Shown: positions 8,458 to 16,776 of the stretch, piece by piece
How positions within the stretch are numbered: position 1 is the stretch's first letter
How the letters are laid out: each line of letters begins with the position of its first letter
DNA from: Bradyrhizobium sp. SZCCT0231
GTDB lineage: Bacteria; Pseudomonadota; Alphaproteobacteria; Rhizobiales; Xanthobacteraceae
NCBI RefSeq assembly: GCF_018130245.1
Contig: NZ_JAFCKP010000001.1
Coordinates: forward strand, 124,001-188,000
Length of the DNA stretch: 64,000 bases
Direction of reading: 5' to 3'
Position numbers and translations under genes: made by a program
The notes under the pieces: model-generated
What the model saw: the letters and a program-made list of their open reading frames with translations, nothing else
Told to the model about the DNA's origin: nothing
The model's database searches: none

Positions 8458-9279
8458 ATGTCTCTTGCCAGCGTCATGGTTTACGTCGATTCCGAGCAGC
8501 AGGACGAAGGGCAGATTGCCGTCGCCGAGGCCGTCGCAAACGACTTTGGCGCGGCCTTGCTTGGCGTCTCGGCCATCGCAACGGAGCCCCCGTTCGTCGC
8601 CGAAGGCGTGATCATCGAGCAGACGACCGCGGACGATCTCAGGCGCATACGCGGGGCGCTGTCGGCCAAGGAGGTGTGGTTCAGGCGCATTGTTCGCCTG
8701 CCGAGCGAAAAGGTGGAGTGGCGCTGGACGATCGGCTTTCCGACCGACTTCCTGGTCGAGCAGTCCAGGGCGGCGGATCTTGTCGTGGTGAGGCGCAGCC
8801 AGCTGAAGCCCAATTACTCTCACTACCTCGATGCGGCGGGAGCCATGTTACGGGTGGGTCGTCCGATCCTCTCGGTGCCGGACGGCGTCACACGATTGTC
8901 GGGCGATCGGATCGTGGTCGGCTGGAAGGACGCCCGGGAGGCGCGCTTGGCTGTTCGGGACGCGCTGCCGTTTCTGACCCGCGCTTCGCAGGTCACGATC
9001 GCCGAAATCTGCACGTCGAACGAGCAGGATGCGGCGCGAGACCGGTTGCGGGACGTGGCCAGATATCTTCAGCGGCACGGCGTGAGCTGCCAGCACGAGG
9101 TGCGTGTGCATACGACGGAACCGGATGCGGGCTACCTCGTCCGGCTGGCCGCCGATGTCGGTGCCGACCTCATCGTGACCGGGGGATATGGACACAGCCG
9201 GTTGGGAGAATGGGTTTTCGGCGGCATGACGCAGAGCCTTCTGCAGCACGCTCCGGTCTGCCTGTTGATGTCGCACTGA
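8458..9279 (+). CDS. Universal stress protein, tandem-domain UspA family
   Basis: A 273-residue cytoplasmic protein with two Usp-like halves. The first half (1-145) is divergent and lacks a clear nucleotide motif. The second half (about 150-273) starts DRIVVGWKDAREARLAVRDA and carries the ATP-binding signature GGYGHSRLGEWVFGGMTQS at 242-260 (G-2x-G-9x-G-S/T type). Tandem Usp proteins commonly accompany low-oxygen and stationary-phase regulons. It follows its own FixK-type box and probably shares a transcript with the small gene 25 bp downstream. Confidence 0.92.
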   Translation: MSLASVMVYVDSEQQDEGQIAVAEAVANDFGAALLGVSAIATEPPFVAEGVIIEQTTADDLRRIRGALSAKEVWFRRIVRLPSEKVEWRWTIGFPTDFLVEQSRAADLVVVRRSQLKPNYSHYLDAAGAMLRVGRPILSVPDGVTRLSGDRIVVGWKDAREARLAVRDALPFLTRASQVTIAEICTSNEQDAARDRLRDVARYLQRHGVSCQHEVRVHTTEPDAGYLVRLAADVGADLIVTGGYGHSRLGEWVFGGMTQSLLQHAPVCLLMSH

Positions 9280-9304
9280 CCTCAACGCCATAGGAGAGTG
9301 TGCA

Positions 9305-9499
9305 ATGGACAAGGATGCTCAAGCGGCGAAGAAGAGCGTCGCGGAGCGAAAGGCGGAGGTGCCCGTACCTGATCGCGACGCGCCGGTCGATGCGCCGGTT
9401 CCGGAGACCGGGCCGGCCGATCGCGCGATCAAGGATGCCCTTGAGGACGATGAGGTGCGCGAGGCACTTGGCCTGCATCGCGGGGACAAGCGCTCCTAG
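9305..9499 (+). CDS. Small charged protein of unknown function
   Basis: A 64-residue, highly charged, probably disordered protein (AAKKSVAERKAEVPVPDRDA, then EDDEVREALGL). AGGAGAGTGTGCA precedes the ATG. It lies 25 bp after the universal stress protein, which makes co-transcription likely, and ends one base before the convergent PEP synthase stop. No family recognised. Confidence 0.6.
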   Translation: MDKDAQAAKKSVAERKAEVPVPDRDAPVDAPVPETGPADRAIKDALEDDEVREALGLHRGDKRS

Positions 9500-9500
9500 C

Positions 9501-11921
9501 TCAGCCCGCGGCCCGCAGGCTTCCACCGCTGTCGCGCTCCGCGGTGCGGACGATCTCGATGGTCCGCAATACGCTCGACGGATTCACGCTGATCGAGTCG
9601 ATCTCGAGCTCTGCCAGATACTTCGCGATCTCCGGATAGTTGGCGGGAGCCTCGCCACAGATCCCGACGTGGCGGCGGTTGCGTTTGGCGCCCAGCACGG
9701 CCATTGACAGCATTTGCAGCATGCCGGGATCGCGCTCGTCGAAGTCGAAGGCGACGATCTCGGAGTCCCGGTCGACGCCGAGCGTGAGCTGGGTGAGATC
9801 ATTGGAGCCGATGGAGAATCCGTCGAACAATTGCGCGAACTGGTCGATCAGGATGACGTTGTTCGGGATCTCGCACATCATGAATATTTCAAGGCCGTTC
9901 TCGCCTCGCTTGAGGCCAAGGCTTGCCATGGCTGCAATGACCTTGCGCGCTTCCTCGACACGCCGGCAAAACGGAATCATGATCTTGAGATTGGTGAGGC
10001 CCATGGTCTCGCGCACCCGCTTCATTGCCGCGCATTCCAGCGCAAAACCCTGCGCATAGGCGGGGTGCGCGTAGCGCGCGGCGCCCCGAAAGCCGAGCAT
10101 CGGGTTCTCCTCGCGAGGCTCGAAATCGGCGCCGCCGAGAAGGTTCGCATATTCATTGGTCTTGAAATCGGAGAGGCGCACGATCACCGGCCGGGGATGG
10201 AACGCCGCGGCGATGGTGCCGACGCCCTCCGAAAGTCGTTCGACAAAGAACTCGGACGGCTGCTTGTGGCGTGCGGTCAGGAGCTTGATCTTCCGCCGGT
10301 CCCGCACTGAGGTGACCTTGTCGGGGCAGGCCAGCGCCATCGGATGGACTCCGATATGCTGGTTGATGATGAATTCCATACGGGCAAGGCCGACGCCATC
10401 GCTCGGCAGGGATGCGGTCTTGAACGCGACCTCGGGATTGCCGAGGTTCACCATGATCTCGGTGCGCGGCTTCTGAACGCTTTCAGCCGCGGTCCGTTCG
10501 ACCTCATATGGCAGGGTCCCCTCGAACACGTGACCGATGTCACCTTCCGCGCAGGACACCGTCACGGCGGCGCCCGTCTTCGCTCTCTTGCTGAAACCGC
10601 CTGTCCCGACCACTGCAGGCACCCCGAGCTCGCGTGCGATGATGGCGGCATGGCAGGTCCGGCCGCCATGATCGGTCACGATCGCGGCGGCGAGTTTCAT
10701 GACGGGCTCCCAGTCCGGGCGCGTCGCCGTCGCGACAAGCACCTCGCCTGGACGGAATTTCCGGAGCTCCCGCTCGTTCCTGATCAGTCGGATGCGTCCT
10801 GCCGCGATCTTTTCGCCGACGGCGCGGCCTTCGGCCAGCGCCGTGCCGGTCGCTTTCAGGACATAGCTCTCGAGCGCCTCCGGCTTGCGGCGGGAGGCGA
10901 CCGTCTCGGGCCGGGCCTGGATGATGTAGAGCGAACCGTCCCTGCCGTCCTTGGCCCATTCCACATCCATCGGCGTCGGCTTGCCCGATTTTTGCGAGTA
11001 ATGCCTCTCGACGAGCAGCGCGCATTCGGCCAGCGTCAGGACTTCGTCGTCATTGATGCAGAATTGCTGGCGCGCGCGCGCCGGCGTTGTCACGTTCCGC
11101 GTTGTATTGTGCCCGCGGCCGTAGACCATCCGCTTCGCCTTGGATCCCAGGCGGCGCGACAGAACCGCCCGGAAACCGGCATTGAAGGTCGGTTTGTGAA
11201 CGTAGAATTCATCGGGATCGACGACGCCCTGCACGATATTTTCGCCGAGCCCGTAGACGCCGGTCACGAATACGACATCGCGAAACCCGGTCTCGGTATC
11301 GAGCGTGAAGGTGACGCCGCTTGCCGCGAGATCCGAGCGGACCATCTTCATGACCGCAACCGACAGCGCGACCTTGAAATGATCGAAGCCATTGTCGATC
11401 CGATAGGAGATCGCACGATCGGTGAACAATGAAGCAAAGCAGCGGCGGCAGGCCTCCATCAGCCCGCCCGCACCCCGGATGTTGAGAAAACTGTCGTGCT
11501 GACCGGCAAAACTTGCGGTCGGCAGGTCTTCGGCCGTGGCGGAGCTACGGACCGCGACCGCGACGTTTCGTCCGTATTCCTGCTCCAGCTGCCGATATGC
11601 CTGTGTGACCTGATGGCGCAGATCCTCCCGGTCGGTCGCCGCATAGACGATCGCGCGCGCGGCGGCGGCGCGACGGGCAAGATCGGCGATCCGCCGCTTG
11701 TCGATGCCGGCGAGAAGAGGACCGAGCCTGTCCCACGCGCCAGCTTCGGTCAGGGCGTCCCGATAGGACGCCGCGGTCAGCGCAAATCCGTTGGGGACCC
11801 TGACGCCCTCCGGTGTCAGCGCCGAATACAATTCGCCCAGGGATGCGGTCTTGCCCCCGACCAGCGGCACGTCGGCAAGACGTATGTCCCTGAACCAGCG
11901 AATGTAGCTTGACGCGTCCAT
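9501..11921 (-). CDS. ppsA: Phosphoenolpyruvate synthase
   Basis: An 806-residue enzyme converting pyruvate, ATP and water to PEP, AMP and phosphate. The N-terminal ATP-grasp domain starts VPLVGGKTASLGEL and contains VAVRSSATAEDLPTASFAGQ; the swivel domain has the phosphorylated histidine His424 in GGRTCHAAI; the TIM-barrel PEP/pyruvate domain ends with GSNDLTQLTLGVDRDS and the GICGEAP cysteine near residue 755. Length and order fit PpsA rather than pyruvate phosphate dikinase. I use the ATG at 11921 (GGGAG upstream); a start 57 bp earlier is possible. A FixK-type box lies about 70 bp upstream, suggesting microoxic induction. Confidence 0.93.
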   Translation of the reverse strand: MDASSYIRWFRDIRLADVPLVGGKTASLGELYSALTPEGVRVPNGFALTAASYRDALTEAGAWDRLGPLLAGIDKRRIADLARRAAAARAIVYAATDREDLRHQVTQAYRQLEQEYGRNVAVAVRSSATAEDLPTASFAGQHDSFLNIRGAGGLMEACRRCFASLFTDRAISYRIDNGFDHFKVALSVAVMKMVRSDLAASGVTFTLDTETGFRDVVFVTGVYGLGENIVQGVVDPDEFYVHKPTFNAGFRAVLSRRLGSKAKRMVYGRGHNTTRNVTTPARARQQFCINDDEVLTLAECALLVERHYSQKSGKPTPMDVEWAKDGRDGSLYIIQARPETVASRRKPEALESYVLKATGTALAEGRAVGEKIAAGRIRLIRNERELRKFRPGEVLVATATRPDWEPVMKLAAAIVTDHGGRTCHAAIIARELGVPAVVGTGGFSKRAKTGAAVTVSCAEGDIGHVFEGTLPYEVERTAAESVQKPRTEIMVNLGNPEVAFKTASLPSDGVGLARMEFIINQHIGVHPMALACPDKVTSVRDRRKIKLLTARHKQPSEFFVERLSEGVGTIAAAFHPRPVIVRLSDFKTNEYANLLGGADFEPREENPMLGFRGAARYAHPAYAQGFALECAAMKRVRETMGLTNLKIMIPFCRRVEEARKVIAAMASLGLKRGENGLEIFMMCEIPNNVILIDQFAQLFDGFSIGSNDLTQLTLGVDRDSEIVAFDFDERDPGMLQMLSMAVLGAKRNRRHVGICGEAPANYPEIAKYLAELEIDSISVNPSSVLRTIEIVRTAERDSGGSLRAAG

Positions 11922-11990
11922 CGCGCATTCTCCCGCGCTGCAAAATGGGTCCGTACGTTGATAATTTTCCCGCATCTGCGCACCACCGGC

Positions 11991-12004
11991 TTGCGAAAGA
12001 TCAA
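11991..12004. promoter_or_regulatory. FixK/FNR-type box between ppsA and an ABC-type membrane protein gene
   Basis: TTGCGAAAGATCAA (TTGATCTTTCGCAA on the other strand) fits TTG(A/C)-N6-(T/G)CAA. It is 69 bp from the ppsA start and 36 bp from the divergent ATG at 12041. The ppsA distance fits the pattern better, so ppsA is the likely main target. Confidence 0.72.
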
Positions 12005-12040
12005 GTGCGCAGCACGTGCCCGCTTTAGCTGTGAACATTG

Positions 12041-13171
12041 ATGACGGAACCAGAACAGAACGGCTCTTCGCGAACGAGGTCGCGATTTTGGCAGAGCGCC
12101 TCCGGCTTCTGGCGGGGCGCGACGGCCTGGCGCGTGTGGGCGCTATGCGCGCTCCTGGTGATCGTCGTCGTCCTCCAGCTCTACGTGCAATTTCGCTTCA
12201 ACTACTGGAATCGCGACTTCTTCGATGCGCTGGAGAGCCGCGATCCTGCGCGGCTGAGGGGGCAGGCGCTCCTGCTTGTCCCATTGTGCGTCGGCAGCAT
12301 CGCGCTGGCCGTCACGTCGGTCTGGGGCCGCATGACCGTGCAAAGACGATGGCGGGACTGGCTGACCGGCAAGGTGATCGACTATTGGGTCGAAGACGAC
12401 CGTTACGCCCGCCTCGCGGCCGTGCAGAGCGAGCAGCAGATTCCCGAATACCGGATCGCCGAGGACGTCCGGATTGCAACGGATGCGCCGATCGACCTTG
12501 CGCTCGGACTGGTTTCCGCGCTGCTCAGCGCTGTGATCTTCATTCAGATTCTCTGGACGGTCGGTGGCGACATCGCGCTGCCTGTGGGAGATCATTCCTT
12601 CCGGATCCCGGGCTACCTCGTCGTCGGCGTGGCGCTCTATTCCGGCATCGTGACGACCGCGATGATGACGGTCGGGGCGCCGCTGACCCGGCTGGTTCAG
12701 ATCAAGAACCAGGCCGAGGCGGAGCTGATCACGGCCGCACACGAGCTCCGCGATATCGGGGAGGGTGTCGCCCCGCAAGGGCAGCGGCCGGAAGTCTGCC
12801 GCGACCTTCGCAGCGCTCTCAGGGCCGCCATCGATCAGTGGCGCCGCCTGTGCTGGCAACTGATGCAGACGACGATCGTGTCGCACGGCAACTCGCTTCT
12901 AGCGCCGATCATCGGGCTGGTGCTCTGCGCGCCGAAATTTCTCTCCGGGGCCATGACACTGGGCGAGCTCACGCAAGCCGCGGCGGCTTTCACGCTGGTG
13001 CAGGCCTCGTTCAACTGGGTTGTCGACAATTATGGGCGCATTGCCGATTGGATGTCGTCGCTGGAACGGGTCGGCGGCCTCCTGCTGTCGCTCGACCGTC
13101 TCAACCGGGCAACGCCACCGCAGCAGGCGGAGGCCCTGAGCCTGCCGGCCGGCTCGGTCAAATTGCCGTAG
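12041..13171 (+). CDS. ABC transporter membrane-domain protein lacking an ATPase domain (YddA/SbmA-like)
   Basis: A 376-residue inner-membrane protein resembling the membrane half of YddA-type exporters: helices near residues 29-50, 77-98, 150-175, 190-212 and 270-292, the hallmark FRFNYWNRDFFDALESRD after helix 1, and the DWMSSLERVGGLLLSLDRL segment that normally leads into the nucleotide-binding domain. Here the frame ends 23 residues later, so no Walker motifs are present. It overlaps the 3' end of the convergent pfkB gene by 14 bp, suggesting loss of the ATPase half. SbmA/BacA proteins also lack an ATPase, so it could still be functional. I start at ATG 12041; a TTG lies directly before it. 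Confidence 0.75.
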   Translation: MTEPEQNGSSRTRSRFWQSASGFWRGATAWRVWALCALLVIVVVLQLYVQFRFNYWNRDFFDALESRDPARLRGQALLLVPLCVGSIALAVTSVWGRMTVQRRWRDWLTGKVIDYWVEDDRYARLAAVQSEQQIPEYRIAEDVRIATDAPIDLALGLVSALLSAVIFIQILWTVGGDIALPVGDHSFRIPGYLVVGVALYSGIVTTAMMTVGAPLTRLVQIKNQAEAELITAAHELRDIGEGVAPQGQRPEVCRDLRSALRAAIDQWRRLCWQLMQTTIVSHGNSLLAPIIGLVLCAPKFLSGAMTLGELTQAAAAFTLVQASFNWVVDNYGRIADWMSSLERVGGLLLSLDRLNRATPPQQAEALSLPAGSVKLP

Positions 13172-14099
13172 AGAGCACCACCTGTTCGGCCAGACGCTTG
13201 ATGTCGTCAGGCCGGCAAAGTTCTGTGCCGGGATTGAGCAGCGCCGCGGCGCCGGCGGCGACGGCCTGTCGAAAGCAGTGCTCGAGGCTGGCTCCGGATG
13301 CCAGCCCGTGGACCAGGGCGCCGAGAAAACTGTCGCCTGCGCCAACGGCGCCGACGGGCGCAATCGCGAGAGGTTTGGCGCGCAGCACCCGGTCGCTCGT
13401 CACCAGCGCGGCGCCGAGATGGCCCATCGTAAGAGCGACCGCCGCCGCCTTGCCGCTGCGCACCAGCGTTCCGGCAGCAGCTTCCCATTCGGCGGCATCA
13501 GACGATTCGCGGCCGACCAGCTCGCGCATCTCCCGCAGGTTCGGCTTGACCAGTTCGACGCCTTCCGCCACCGCAGCAACAAGGGCCTGTCCGGAGGTGT
13601 CGAGGATCATCTTGGCTCCGCGCTGTTTGACGATCCTTGCCACCCTTGCATAGAAATCGTCGGGCACCCCGGCCGGCAGGCTTCCGCTGGCAACGACGAA
13701 GCCGGGAAACGGCTGCAGCGCCGCCAGCATTGCAAGGCATTTCTGCCATTCGTTCTCGGCCAGAGGCGGCCCTGGCAAGATGAAGCGATAGGGCTGGCCC
13801 GTGCTGATCTCGCGGACGAAGAAGTCTTGTCGGGTCTCGCCCGCGATCGGAAAGGTCAGGCTTTCGACGCCCTCCCTGTCCAGCAATTGGCGCAGCAGGT
13901 CTCCTGTAAGGCCGCCCACCGGATAGAGCGCGGCGGCATTGCCGCCGAGGCGCCTGACCACGCGCGCAACGTTGATGCCGCCGCCGCCGGGGTCGCGGCG
14001 CTGCCCGACGCCGCGCAGCTTGGCGACAGGAACGATCCTGTCCACCGATGTCGACACGTCGACCGCCGGATTGGGCGTGATCGTGAGGATCCCGGTCAT
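13158..14099 (-). CDS. PfkB-family sugar kinase, 1-phosphofructokinase/6-phosphofructokinase II type
   Basis: A 313-residue cytoplasmic kinase of the ribokinase fold. The start has ITPNPAVDVSTSVDRI, then the PfkB N-terminal signature GGGGINVARVVRRLGG, and the C-terminal signature with the catalytic base Asp256 in VGAVGAGDS. TPNPAVD and PGGGGINVA are typical of the PfkB/FruK/LacC subgroup, which phosphorylates fructose-6-phosphate, fructose-1-phosphate or tagatose-6-phosphate. It follows the GH1 glucosidase by four bases and is surely in its operon, so a role in feeding glucosidase products into glycolysis is likely. The exact substrate is open. Confidence 0.9.
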   Translation of the reverse strand: MTGILTITPNPAVDVSTSVDRIVPVAKLRGVGQRRDPGGGGINVARVVRRLGGNAAALYPVGGLTGDLLRQLLDREGVESLTFPIAGETRQDFFVREISTGQPYRFILPGPPLAENEWQKCLAMLAALQPFPGFVVASGSLPAGVPDDFYARVARIVKQRGAKMILDTSGQALVAAVAEGVELVKPNLREMRELVGRESSDAAEWEAAAGTLVRSGKAAAVALTMGHLGAALVTSDRVLRAKPLAIAPVGAVGAGDSFLGALVHGLASGASLEHCFRQAVAAGAAALLNPGTELCRPDDIKRLAEQVVLSTAI

Positions 14100-14103
14100 C
14101 GGC

Positions 14104-15540
14104 TTAGCTGGAGGCCGCGGGCGCGGCCATCGCGACGGCCCTTTCCGTCACGCTGTCGAGGCCCGCACGGTCTGCGGCGATCTGCGGCCGTCGCGCCGTC
14201 CGAATGAGATCGGAGTACCAGTGCGCCGAGGCCTTCAGCGTTCGCTTCTGCGTGGCGAAATCGACATGAACCAGACCGAAGCGTTGCGAATAGCCCGATG
14301 CCCATTCGAAATTGTCGAGCAGGGACCACACGAAATAGCCCTTGACGTCGGCTCCGGCTCGGATCGCCTCCTGCATTGCCCTTGTATAGGCGTCGAGATA
14401 GGCAATTCGCGCGGTGTCCTGAACACGACCGGCATCGTCCGGCTTGTCGTCCGCGGCGGTGCCGTTCTCCAGCACGTAGATCGGCAGGCGGAAACGGCGG
14501 TGGATGTCCAGCAGCGTATCGCGGAACGCACCGGGAATGATGGGCCAGCCGATGGCGGTCCGCCGCACGTCATCCGGCGGCACACCGAAGCCGGCGCCGA
14601 TCGGATTGCTGTCGGCCTTGATGTAGTGCGGCGAATAATGGTTGAGCCCAAACCAGTCGACCGGCCTTGCGATCCGCGCCATGTCACCGGGCCTGACATA
14701 AGGCTCGATGGACTCGGCAAGCTCCGGGGGATAGTGGGCAAAGTGCTGCGGATACGGGAATGCGTCGTTCCAGTACGGCGCAAAGCGCCGCGTCGCCGCA
14801 ACATCCTCCTCCCGCGTGGTGGCGGGATAACAGGGCTGGCGGTTGTGAATGGCGCCGAGCGATGCATTCGTCACCGATTGGCGGAGCACGTCGATGGCAT
14901 GGCCGTGACTGAGGTTGACGTGGTGAATGGCGCGGTGCAAAGCGCTCCTGTCGGCGATGCCGGGCGCGTTCCAGCCGAGACCATATCCGAATAGCGTGAA
15001 TACGCATGGTTCGTTGAAGGTGGCGAACCGCGTCACCCGGTCGCCGAAGCGTTGGGCCACCAGCGCAGCATAATCGGCAAACCATCCCGCGATGTCCCGG
15101 TTCTGCCAGCCGCCAAGGTCCTGCAGCGCCTGCGGCAGATCCCAGTGATAGAGACAAATCCAGGGCTCTATGCCGGCAGCCAGGAGTGCATCGACGAGCC
15201 TGTCGTAGAAATCGAGACCCGCCTCGTTCGCAGCCCCGCGACCGCGAGGCAGAATGCGCGGCCACGCGATCGAGAAGCGGTAAGCGCCGACGCCGATATC
15301 GCGCATCAGCGCGATGTCTTCGCGGTAGCGGTGATAATGATCGCAAGCGATGTCGCCGGTATCGCCGTTCTTGATGCGCCCCTTCTGCCGGCAATAGCTG
15401 TCCCAAATGCTGTCGCCGCGCCCATCCACATGGGAAGCGCCCTCGATCTGGAAGCTCGAGGTCGAGACGCCCCACAGAAATGAATTCGCCGCCGGCACGC
15501 GCGCTTGAAGTGAGGGCGCGGCTCCGTCTGTCGTTGTCAT
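14104..15540 (-). CDS. Beta-glucosidase, glycoside hydrolase family 1
   Basis: A 478-residue GH1 enzyme with the acid/base Glu177 in ATFNEP and the nucleophile Glu358 in YVLENGT. The N-terminal FLWGVSTSSFQIEGA and C-terminal GYFVWSLLDNFEWASGYSQRFGLV motifs are complete. There is no signal peptide, so it acts in the cytoplasm on imported or internally released beta-glucosides. The start at 15540 follows GH1 convention; the frame is open for 45 more bases upstream. A FixK-type box lies about 70 bp upstream and pfkB follows directly, forming a glucoside-to-glycolysis operon. Confidence 0.94.
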   Translation of the reverse strand: MTTTDGAAPSLQARVPAANSFLWGVSTSSFQIEGASHVDGRGDSIWDSYCRQKGRIKNGDTGDIACDHYHRYREDIALMRDIGVGAYRFSIAWPRILPRGRGAANEAGLDFYDRLVDALLAAGIEPWICLYHWDLPQALQDLGGWQNRDIAGWFADYAALVAQRFGDRVTRFATFNEPCVFTLFGYGLGWNAPGIADRSALHRAIHHVNLSHGHAIDVLRQSVTNASLGAIHNRQPCYPATTREEDVAATRRFAPYWNDAFPYPQHFAHYPPELAESIEPYVRPGDMARIARPVDWFGLNHYSPHYIKADSNPIGAGFGVPPDDVRRTAIGWPIIPGAFRDTLLDIHRRFRLPIYVLENGTAADDKPDDAGRVQDTARIAYLDAYTRAMQEAIRAGADVKGYFVWSLLDNFEWASGYSQRFGLVHVDFATQKRTLKASAHWYSDLIRTARRPQIAADRAGLDSVTERAVAMAAPAASS

Positions 15541-15608
15541 GTGCCTGCCTTGCGATGCGCAGTTCAGATTGTGCTCGGTCCACAATGCTGCTCTTTGCTG
15601 ATCACGGT

Positions 15609-15622
15609 TTGACGGAGATCAA
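15609..15622. promoter_or_regulatory. FixK/FNR-type box for glucosidase-pfkB operon
   Basis: TTGACGGAGATCAA matches the consensus and lies 68 bp from the minus-strand start at 15540. Confidence 0.75.
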
Positions 15623-15792
15623 CCGCCGGGCAAGCAGCGGGCGCGTGGAGCGGGGCGGATTCCGGCGCGGCGGGCCGGCTCTCAACGTTTCCAGACACGC
15701 ACTGGTACTTGAACCGTTGTGACGCTTATCCCTGAGGACGCGCTTCAGGTGACCGCGCGGGTCGGCCGGGAGCATCCTGATCTCATCGCGCT

Positions 15793-15939
15793 TTAGCCTT
15801 CCGCCCCTGGACGGGTGAGATCCGGTGTCGGACGGATCGGTTGCTTGGCCGGTCTGACCGTCGACGAAAAATAGAGCGCGAGTTCGAGGATGCCGTACAT
15901 CGCGAATATCATCAGCGCCTTGATTGCTTCGTTCGTCAT
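15793..15939 (-). CDS. Small single-pass membrane protein
   Basis: A 48-residue protein with a hydrophobic helix (AIKALMIFAMYGILELALYF) and a proline-rich tail. GGAGG precedes the ATG at 15939 at good spacing; the in-frame extension upstream overlaps the neighbouring gene's end and lacks a ribosome-binding site. No family recognised. It follows another small membrane protein by 28 bp and is probably co-transcribed. Confidence 0.6.
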   Translation of the reverse strand: MTNEAIKALMIFAMYGILELALYFSSTVRPAKQPIRPTPDLTRPGAEG

Positions 15940-15967
15940 CTGAATATCCTCCGACAGCCGACCCCGA

Positions 15968-16168
15968 CTAACGTTGGGCCATTTCGATCCGTGCATGCAT
16001 TGGACGGGCCTGGTGGACGGCCAGGGTCTTCGCCTTCTGCAAGCTCAGTTCAGGCTGGGCAAAGTGGACGGTCAGCGTGGTCGCGACGATGGCGATGCCG
16101 GCAAGCAATCCTGCGACGACCACCTTCAGATGTGTTGCCTTGTCCGCGGTGTAAATCGAGTGGTTCAT
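15968..16168 (-). CDS. Small single-pass membrane protein
   Basis: A 66-residue protein: a short polar N-terminus (MNHSIYTADKATHLK), one membrane helix (VVVAGLLAGIAIVATTLTVH) and a basic tail. Proteins with this MNHSIYTAD...HLK start are frequent in Bradyrhizobium genomes but have no assigned function. It lies just upstream of the 48-residue membrane protein in the same orientation. Confidence 0.68.
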   Translation of the reverse strand: MNHSIYTADKATHLKVVVAGLLAGIAIVATTLTVHFAQPELSLQKAKTLAVHQARPMHARIEMAQR

Positions 16169-16389
16169 TGCAAGCCCCTTGCCGGTGCGTGCTGGCAGAT
16201 CCTTATTAATGCATGAATGGTCCGACCGAAATTTGGGGGCTTCACCTAAGGTGATGCCCGTAGCCGAACGGAAGATGCGGCTCTTGCATCCTCAAATACC
16301 GTCTATTGGTCAAACGGGGCGGATAGGGAGGCGAACCGCGCGCAGGCAGGGCTAGCGCATTTGACTTGTTGCGACGGCTTGTGCGCACG

Positions 16390-16514
16390 CCTCGTCCTTC
16401 GAGACGGCGCTTACGCGCCTCCTCTCCATGAACCACCTGTCAGACGACGTCTGGCAGGTGGTTCATGGTTCCATGTGCAGCGTCCACTTTCGGCGCTGGC
16501 GACTCAGGATGAGG
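16390..16514. repeat. Dispersed palindromic repeat split by a hairpin insert
   Basis: The left part (CCTCGTCCTTCGAGACGGCG, running to GCGCCTCCTC at 16424) and the right part (ACTCAGGATGAGG, to 16514) are the two ends of the repeat that is seen uninterrupted at 16560-16604. They are separated by about 75 bp that includes the hairpin at 16426-16468. Confidence 0.6.
16426..16468. repeat. 43-bp near-perfect hairpin
   Basis: CCATGAACCACCTG (16426-16439) pairs perfectly with CAGGTGGTTCATGG (16455-16468). After one mismatch the inner CAGACG-A-CGTCTG (16441-16453) pairs as well, giving 20 paired bases around a one-base centre. Confidence 0.85.
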
Positions 16515-16559
16515 CTAATCAGCGTCAGTGCCCTTTGAAACTGCAGCCACGCACTCCGT

Positions 16560-16604
16560 CCTCATCCTGAGGAGCCCGCCTAAAGCGGGCGTCTCGAAGG
16601 ATGG
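16560..16604. repeat. Dispersed palindromic intergenic repeat
   Basis: CCTCATCCTGAGGAGCCCGC followed by a complementary GCGGGC and GTCTCGAAGGATG forms an imperfect palindrome. Elements of this kind (CCTCATCCT...AGGATGAGG) are widespread between genes in Bradyrhizobiaceae. Confidence 0.65.
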
Positions 16605-16776
16605 CCGCAGGGAACAGCTCTCAAATGCGATAGTCCCTGCGCGCGCAGAGGCGAGGGCCGCAACGGCTTTGCCTTCGCAGTGCCCGCCGACGCCGTCGGG
16701 CGGCTTCTTGCATCGGCCGGCCAGGAAGCGGCGAGCAAGTAAGCGATGATTTCAGAGGCTAGCGGAGTCGAAGCAA

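Larger units (their letters stand above)
16169..16776. other. Gene-poor stretch with palindromic repeats
   Basis: I see no convincing gene in these 608 bp. Several short frames exist, but none has a recognisable product or ribosome-binding site. The stretch holds two members of a dispersed palindromic repeat (16390-16514, interrupted, and 16560-16604) and a very strong hairpin (16426-16468). Confidence 0.6.
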
